Below, piece by piece: positions 31,488 through 35,556 of a stretch of 35,556 bases of DNA. Below the pieces are notes generated by a model. It had not been told where the DNA came from. It worked only from the letters and a program-made list of their open reading frames with translations, and made no database searches. Both the position numbers and the translations under genes were made by a program. This DNA is from Nitrospinaceae bacterium. GTDB lineage: Bacteria > Nitrospinota > Nitrospinia > Nitrospinales > Nitrospinaceae. Where the stretch lies: positions 1-35,556 of the forward strand of contig JAJDBF010000028.1 in assembly GCA_029261535.1 (NCBI GenBank). The letters run 5' to 3'. How positions within the stretch are numbered: position 1 is the stretch's first letter; every line of letters begins with the position of its first letter.

Positions 31488-33596
31488 TTAGTACACTTTT
31501 TTTTCTTGCAGAAGTTTTGTCATTTCTTCACTGCTCACCGGTGGGCTGAATAAATAGCCTTGCCCTTCCTCGCATCCAATTCCCAGTAGAAATTGTTTTT
31601 GCTCTTCTGTCTCGATGCCCTCGGCGATGCTGATCAATCCCAGGCTTCGGCCTAATCCGACAATGGTTTTGGTGATGGCAGAGTTGGTGTCCTGAGAAAA
31701 ATCCTGCACAAACGTGCGGTCGATTTTCAGGTAATGGATAGGAAGATTTTTCAAGTAGTTCAGTGATGAATAACCGGTGCCAAAATCATCGAGGGCCGCT
31801 TTGATTCCGAGGTCTCCCAGTTGACGAAGAATATCCACAGCAAGGTCGGTATCTTTCATGAGAATGGTTTCGGTGATTTCCAGTTGTAGGTAATCCGGGT
31901 TGACATCGTAATCACTCAACGCCGTCTGGACTTCTTTTAACAATTGAGGATGAGCAAACTGAACAGCCGAGAGGTTGATGGCGATGCTGACGGGTGGCAG
32001 TCCGTCATCTATCCATTCCCGAATTTGCTGGCAGGCCCTTTTTATGGTCCAGGCACCAATTTGCACGATGATCCGGGTGTCCTCCGCCACCGGAATAAAC
32101 GCGACCGGCATCACCCGACCAAGTTCCGGGCTGTCCCAGCGCACCAGCCCTTCAATACCGGTAATCTTGCCTGTCGCCAACTCCACCTTGGGCTGATAAA
32201 CCAGATCAAATTCATCACGGTCAACCGCTTTGCGCAAATTCCTTTCGATGGCCATTCGTTCCATGGCTTTGAAATTAAGGGCCGGGGTGTAAAGCTGGAA
32301 GTTATTTTTCCCCCTGTCTTTAGCCCGGTAAAGAGCCATGTCCGCATTTTTTAGCAACGTCTTGCCATCGCTCCCGTCTTCCGGGAATGTTGAGATGCCA
32401 ATGCTACAGCCAACATACAACTCCTGGTCTTCAATACAAATGGCCTCCTCAAACTGTTGCAGGATTTTCTGGGCGAGAACGCTGGCATCCTCGGTGGATT
32501 TGATTTCCGGCGCGATGACGATAAATTCATCTCCTCCCATGCGGGCTACCGTGTCTTCCTGCCGCAGGGTGTGTTGCAGTTTTCGGGCGACATCTTTTAG
32601 CAGAAGGTCTCCCATGTCATGACCGAGGGTGTCGTTGATGGTCTTGAAATTATCCAGGTCAAGAAACATGATGGCGACTCTTTCCTTGTTGCGACGCGCC
32701 CGTGCCAAAGCAACCGCCAGGCGATCATTGAGCAGGTTACGATTGGGCAGACCGGTCAGCGAATCGTAGTAGGCCATTTGGCGGATGGTGTCTTCAATAT
32801 GTTTCCGTCCAGAAATGTCCGACATCCACGCCATCACCATAGGGACCGCATTGTCTGAAGGGGCAAGGCGTATCCGGATTTCAACAGGCAGGGTTTCTCC
32901 GGATTTTTTCTTGAAATCTGTTTCAGTCATAGACTGGGATCGGGTTTGGTTCAGGAGCGGGGCGATAAGCGTCTTGAGAGCGGTCTCGTTGATTTGTTCC
33001 AGAAAATCGAGGAAATTCATATCGCTGATTTCCTCCTGGGCGTACCCGAACAGGTCAATCGCAGGTGGGCTCCCCTTGAGCAATTGGAATGTGTTGGCGT
33101 TCAGCATGAACACCGGTTCTTCCATGCGATCCAGTTTTTCCAGCGGATTGCCTGAATCCTCTACCATCATGGGAATGGGCGAGGGGTTTCCAAGAGACCG
33201 GCGAAAGCGGGCGGACATGGTTTTCATCAGGGCCATCAGAACTTGTGGTTGGCCTGCAAAATATCGCTGAAACTGCTCCTCGTTAATTTCGATGAGGTCC
33301 ACCTGGTCCAGAGCCTGAACGCTGGCGGACCGGGGTTGTTTTTCGATGAGGGCCATTTCTCCAAAAATTGCCCCCGAGCCCATGACGGTAATCTCGAGTT
33401 CCTTTTTAAAAATCCGGACCTCCCCATTCAGGATGATATACATCGTCTTGCCTTCTTCTCCCTCGTTAAACAGAATTTCCTGAGGAAGAAGAGTCAGCTC
33501 CAGACTTTCTTCTGCCAGACGCTCCAAAGTGGCTTCATGCAGGAAGCTTAGAATATCGATAGATTTTAGAATTCGAATTTTTTTAAGAATATCCAT
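31488..33596 (-). CDS. cNMP-binding-PAS-GGDEF-EAL cyclic-di-GMP protein
   Basis: 702 residues from ATG 33596; the frame could run to 33734 but the N-terminal domain is complete from this start. A cyclic-nucleotide-binding (CAP-type) domain covers about 10-130 (GEEGKTMYIILNGEVRIF, IFGEMALIEKQPRSASV), a PAS domain about 160-265, GGDEF about 275-435 and EAL about 448-702. GGDEF is intact (354-358) with an RxxD site (RQED, 345-348). The EAL motif is EGL (482-484), but the other phosphodiesterase residues (LEITET, DDFGTGYSSL, LKIDRTFV, AEGIETEEQ) are kept. It may join cAMP-type or other ligand sensing to c-di-GMP turnover. No membrane segment. Confidence 0.9.
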   Translation of the reverse strand: MDILKKIRILKSIDILSFLHEATLERLAEESLELTLLPQEILFNEGEEGKTMYIILNGEVRIFKKELEITVMGSGAIFGEMALIEKQPRSASVQALDQVDLIEINEEQFQRYFAGQPQVLMALMKTMSARFRRSLGNPSPIPMMVEDSGNPLEKLDRMEEPVFMLNANTFQLLKGSPPAIDLFGYAQEEISDMNFLDFLEQINETALKTLIAPLLNQTRSQSMTETDFKKKSGETLPVEIRIRLAPSDNAVPMVMAWMSDISGRKHIEDTIRQMAYYDSLTGLPNRNLLNDRLAVALARARRNKERVAIMFLDLDNFKTINDTLGHDMGDLLLKDVARKLQHTLRQEDTVARMGGDEFIVIAPEIKSTEDASVLAQKILQQFEEAICIEDQELYVGCSIGISTFPEDGSDGKTLLKNADMALYRAKDRGKNNFQLYTPALNFKAMERMAIERNLRKAVDRDEFDLVYQPKVELATGKITGIEGLVRWDSPELGRVMPVAFIPVAEDTRIIVQIGAWTIKRACQQIREWIDDGLPPVSIAINLSAVQFAHPQLLKEVQTALSDYDVNPDYLQLEITETILMKDTDLAVDILRQLGDLGIKAALDDFGTGYSSLNYLKNLPIHYLKIDRTFVQDFSQDTNSAITKTIVGLGRSLGLISIAEGIETEEQKQFLLGIGCEEGQGYLFSPPVSSEEMTKLLQEKKVY

Positions 33597-33915
33597 TGGC
33601 AAACCGACTTGGCTGTTAACTCTTAAAACCTTTAATAGAAATTGAACCGAACACCCCGTAACATAGCGGATTATAGCAGATTTGACCGGGAGATACGGTT
33701 GCCCAGGGAACAGTTTTCTGCCCTTCAAAAACACATATACAAAGGTCTGCTTTACAAGAGAGAATATTAAAGTTCAAACCCTGAAAAGGTTTTTGGTTGG
33801 CACTCCGGGGTCTTGAATGCAGTCGACAGTCAGTGAACATCATCATTTGTGGGCTTATGATATTATTGCATTGGCAATCAACAAAAAATATTGTCAGGAC
33901 AGATCAGGTATCCAT

Positions 33916-35064
33916 GTGATTAAAAGACAGGACATTGAAAAACTGGAAAAGGAAATCCTGGCACCGTTTGCTGTGAAAAGTGGGGAGAGCCGCGGTCGGC
34001 AGAACCGGGAGCGCGAGCATCCTTACCGGACCCGCTTTCAACGTGACCGGGATCGAGTGATCCATAGCTCGGCGTTTCGTCGACTGGAATACAAGACGCA
34101 GGTGTTTGTTTATCACGAAGGCGATTATTATCGCACCCGCCTGACGCACTCGCTGGAAGTGGCTCAAATCGCGCGGTCCATCTGCAAATCGCTTCAGTTG
34201 AATGAAGACCTGGCCGAGGCGATCGCGTTGTCGCATGACCTGGGGCACCCGCCTTTTGGTCACACCGGGCAAAAAGTTCTCAACCAGTTGATGAAGGATC
34301 ATGGCGGCTTCGAGCACAATCGGCAGAGCCTGCGCATCGTCAAGCTTCTCGAAAAACGCTATCCCCAGTTTGATGGGCTCAACCTGACCTGGGAAGTTCT
34401 GGAAGGCATCAGCAAGCATTCCCGCGATGAAGACAATCCACTGCTCAAAAATAAATCCAACCGCTTTTCCTCGCTGGAGGCGCAGGTGGCGGATTTTGCT
34501 GATGGCATCGCCTACAACGCCCACGACCTCGACGATGGCATCACCTCCGGCCTGCTCGACCCGGCGCAACTGCGTCCGGTCGCACTCTGGCGCGAAAACG
34601 AAAAACGTCTGGATAAAGAATATGCCAACCTGGACTTGAAAATGAAAAAGTACCAGATCGTGCGGAGCATCATCAACGACCTCATCACCGATTTCAGAAA
34701 AGCCACCCTGAAAAACATTCGCAAGCACGCGGTGGATTCGTCTCAGGGAGTTCGTACTTGCCCGGTCCGGCTGGCCGGTTTTGGTGCGGAAGTGGGAGAA
34801 AAAAACCTGGAGCTGAAACAGTTCCTGCATAAAAAAATGTATCAGCACCCGCGCGTCCGGCGCATGGAATTCAAAGCGGATTTGCACCTGAATCGGATTT
34901 TTGAAGCCTACACCCGGTTTCCCGACCTGGTACCGGAAGAAGCATCGCCTCAAGGCGAGGCCACCTCCATTGAGCGTCGTATCTGTGACTACGTTTCAGG
35001 GATGACCGACCGGTTTTGCATCCGGGAATACAAAAGCCTGTTTGGGCCGGAAGAAAAAGATTGA
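33916..35064 (+). CDS. dgt: dGTPase-like HD-domain nucleotide triphosphohydrolase
   Basis: 382 residues from GTG 33916 with AGG about seven bases upstream. The frame extends to ATG 33817, but the family normally starts close to the LAPFAVKSGESRGRQ segment, so the short form is preferred. HD metal ligands are H78 (RLTHSLEVAQIAR) and H107-D108 (ALSHDLGHPPFGHTG). A later Asp comes from VADFADGIAYNAHDLDDG. These match the dGTP triphosphohydrolase family, which splits dNTPs into nucleoside and triphosphate. It has the length and arrangement of the shorter bacterial subgroup rather than the E. coli type. It is divergent from the cNMP-GGDEF-EAL gene; no functional link is evident. Confidence 0.88.
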   Translation: MIKRQDIEKLEKEILAPFAVKSGESRGRQNREREHPYRTRFQRDRDRVIHSSAFRRLEYKTQVFVYHEGDYYRTRLTHSLEVAQIARSICKSLQLNEDLAEAIALSHDLGHPPFGHTGQKVLNQLMKDHGGFEHNRQSLRIVKLLEKRYPQFDGLNLTWEVLEGISKHSRDEDNPLLKNKSNRFSSLEAQVADFADGIAYNAHDLDDGITSGLLDPAQLRPVALWRENEKRLDKEYANLDLKMKKYQIVRSIINDLITDFRKATLKNIRKHAVDSSQGVRTCPVRLAGFGAEVGEKNLELKQFLHKKMYQHPRVRRMEFKADLHLNRIFEAYTRFPDLVPEEASPQGEATSIERRICDYVSGMTDRFCIREYKSLFGPEEKD

Positions 35065-35180
35065 TTGAAAAAAAGCCGCCAATCCCAAAATCATCCGTTT
35101 ATAATGGATCAGCTTGATATAAGATGAAAACCTGTCTCGTCTGATTTTTTTTCGATAACTTTTATCTGGTGATTTTAATC

Positions 35181-35390
35181 ATGAGTGAAGAAAATAGCTG
35201 GGAACAACAATTTCGGGAATGGCAAAAAAGTGTTGGGTTTGAAAAGGAACCCACGGCCCTTCAAGTGTTTCAGACCATAATGGAAAACAGGGAAAAAAGT
35301 AAAGCTGTATTTCTGAATGATCTGCAAATACATTTCGATAAGATCGATGTGATCCTGCAGGAAACCCCGTCCGAACGCTCCAACGACTAA
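35181..35390 (+). CDS. Small hypothetical protein
   Basis: 69 residues from ATG 35181 with GGTGA eight bases upstream. MSEENSWEQQFREWQKSVGF... is charged and probably all helical, with no signal peptide, membrane segment or cysteine. No family is recognised. It follows the dGTPase gene by 116 bases in the same direction. The TAA stop is immediately followed by a dispersed repeat. Confidence 0.65.
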   Translation: MSEENSWEQQFREWQKSVGFEKEPTALQVFQTIMENREKSKAVFLNDLQIHFDKIDVILQETPSERSND

Positions 35391-35556
35391 CCACCACCTT
35401 CCGGGTGCTTGCGCACGGCTGGCGAAAAACAGAAAAATCCTGCATGTCATTCTGAGCGAAACGCAGAGGAGAGAAGAATCTCGCCTTTGCTTTTAATTTT
35501 AGCTTTTTCACTGTCACCCAGAGCTTAGAGCCCGTCCCGAGCCTGTCGAAGGGAAG
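35391..35556. repeat. Dispersed repeat block running off the window
   Basis: It begins at the stop codon with CCACCACCTTCCGGGTGCTTGCGCACGGC, followed by GTCATTCTGAGCG...GAAGAATCTCGCC (35444-35487), TAGCTTTTTCACTGTCACCC and a TGTCGAAGG end. These modules appear in the same order at 31161-31254. Confidence 0.75.

Noticed and set aside
31258..31549. Small plus-strand open frames between 31.2 and 31.5 kb
   Set aside because: They consist of dispersed repeat modules, lack ribosome sites, and run into the 3' end of the opposite c-di-GMP gene.

Overview
The window looks like chromosomal DNA of a Gram-negative, free-living bacterium with moderate GC. The best taxonomic hint is the first complete gene. 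It encodes an exported di-haem c-type cytochrome with a C-terminal ethylbenzene-dehydrogenase-type haem-binding domain, the architecture expected of a nitrite oxidoreductase (NXR) gamma subunit. With the expanded Lcl/DUF1566, NHL and TPR families, this suggests a Nitrospina-like (Nitrospinota) nitrite oxidiser. That is inference: there is no rRNA or other taxonomic marker here, and nxrA/nxrB are not in view.

Layout. 0-3.5 kb (+): the tail of an unknown gene, the NXR-gamma-like cytochrome, and an acidic-tailed NHL-type beta-propeller protein. 3.9-6.4 kb (-): a TPR protein and a MidA-like methyltransferase. 6.9-8.1 kb (+): two tandem exported paralogues. 8.4-13.5 kb (-): a B12/radical-SAM protein and two c-di-GMP enzymes (PAS-GGDEF-EAL and membrane sensor-GGDEF), with a perfect Fur-type box upstream. 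14.0-25.5 kb (+): a dense accessory region led by a consensus sigma70 promoter. It holds an unknown acidic helical protein, an NHL propeller, eight genes with nine Lcl/DUF1566 domains (only one with a signal peptide), a TPR protein, an LRR protein, a monothiol glutaredoxin-like protein, an unknown 257-aa protein and a cytoplasmic parvulin with an extra C-terminal domain. 25.5-30.1 kb (-): serA, a class V aminotransferase, an RDD membrane protein and a zinc-ribbon/acidic-repeat protein. 30.3-35.6 kb: a TPR-like gene (+), a cNMP-PAS-GGDEF-EAL protein (-), a dGTPase-like HD hydrolase (+) and a small protein (+).

The most unusual items are as follows. (1) The Lcl array is mostly intracellular, although this fold normally acts outside the cell. 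It is mixed with interaction-repeat proteins and folding or redox helpers. (2) A gene at 18308-18793 has a strong promoter, ribosome-binding site, signal peptide and terminator, but is interrupted by three in-frame TAA codons. Each of these reads as CAA (Gln) after a single C-to-T reversal. (3) Intergenic spaces are packed with modular palindromic repeats, including six copies of a 28-bp hairpin and a family that begins exactly at stop codons.

I saw no tRNA, rRNA, CRISPR array, transposase or reverse transcriptase. All family calls come from reading motifs, not from searches.
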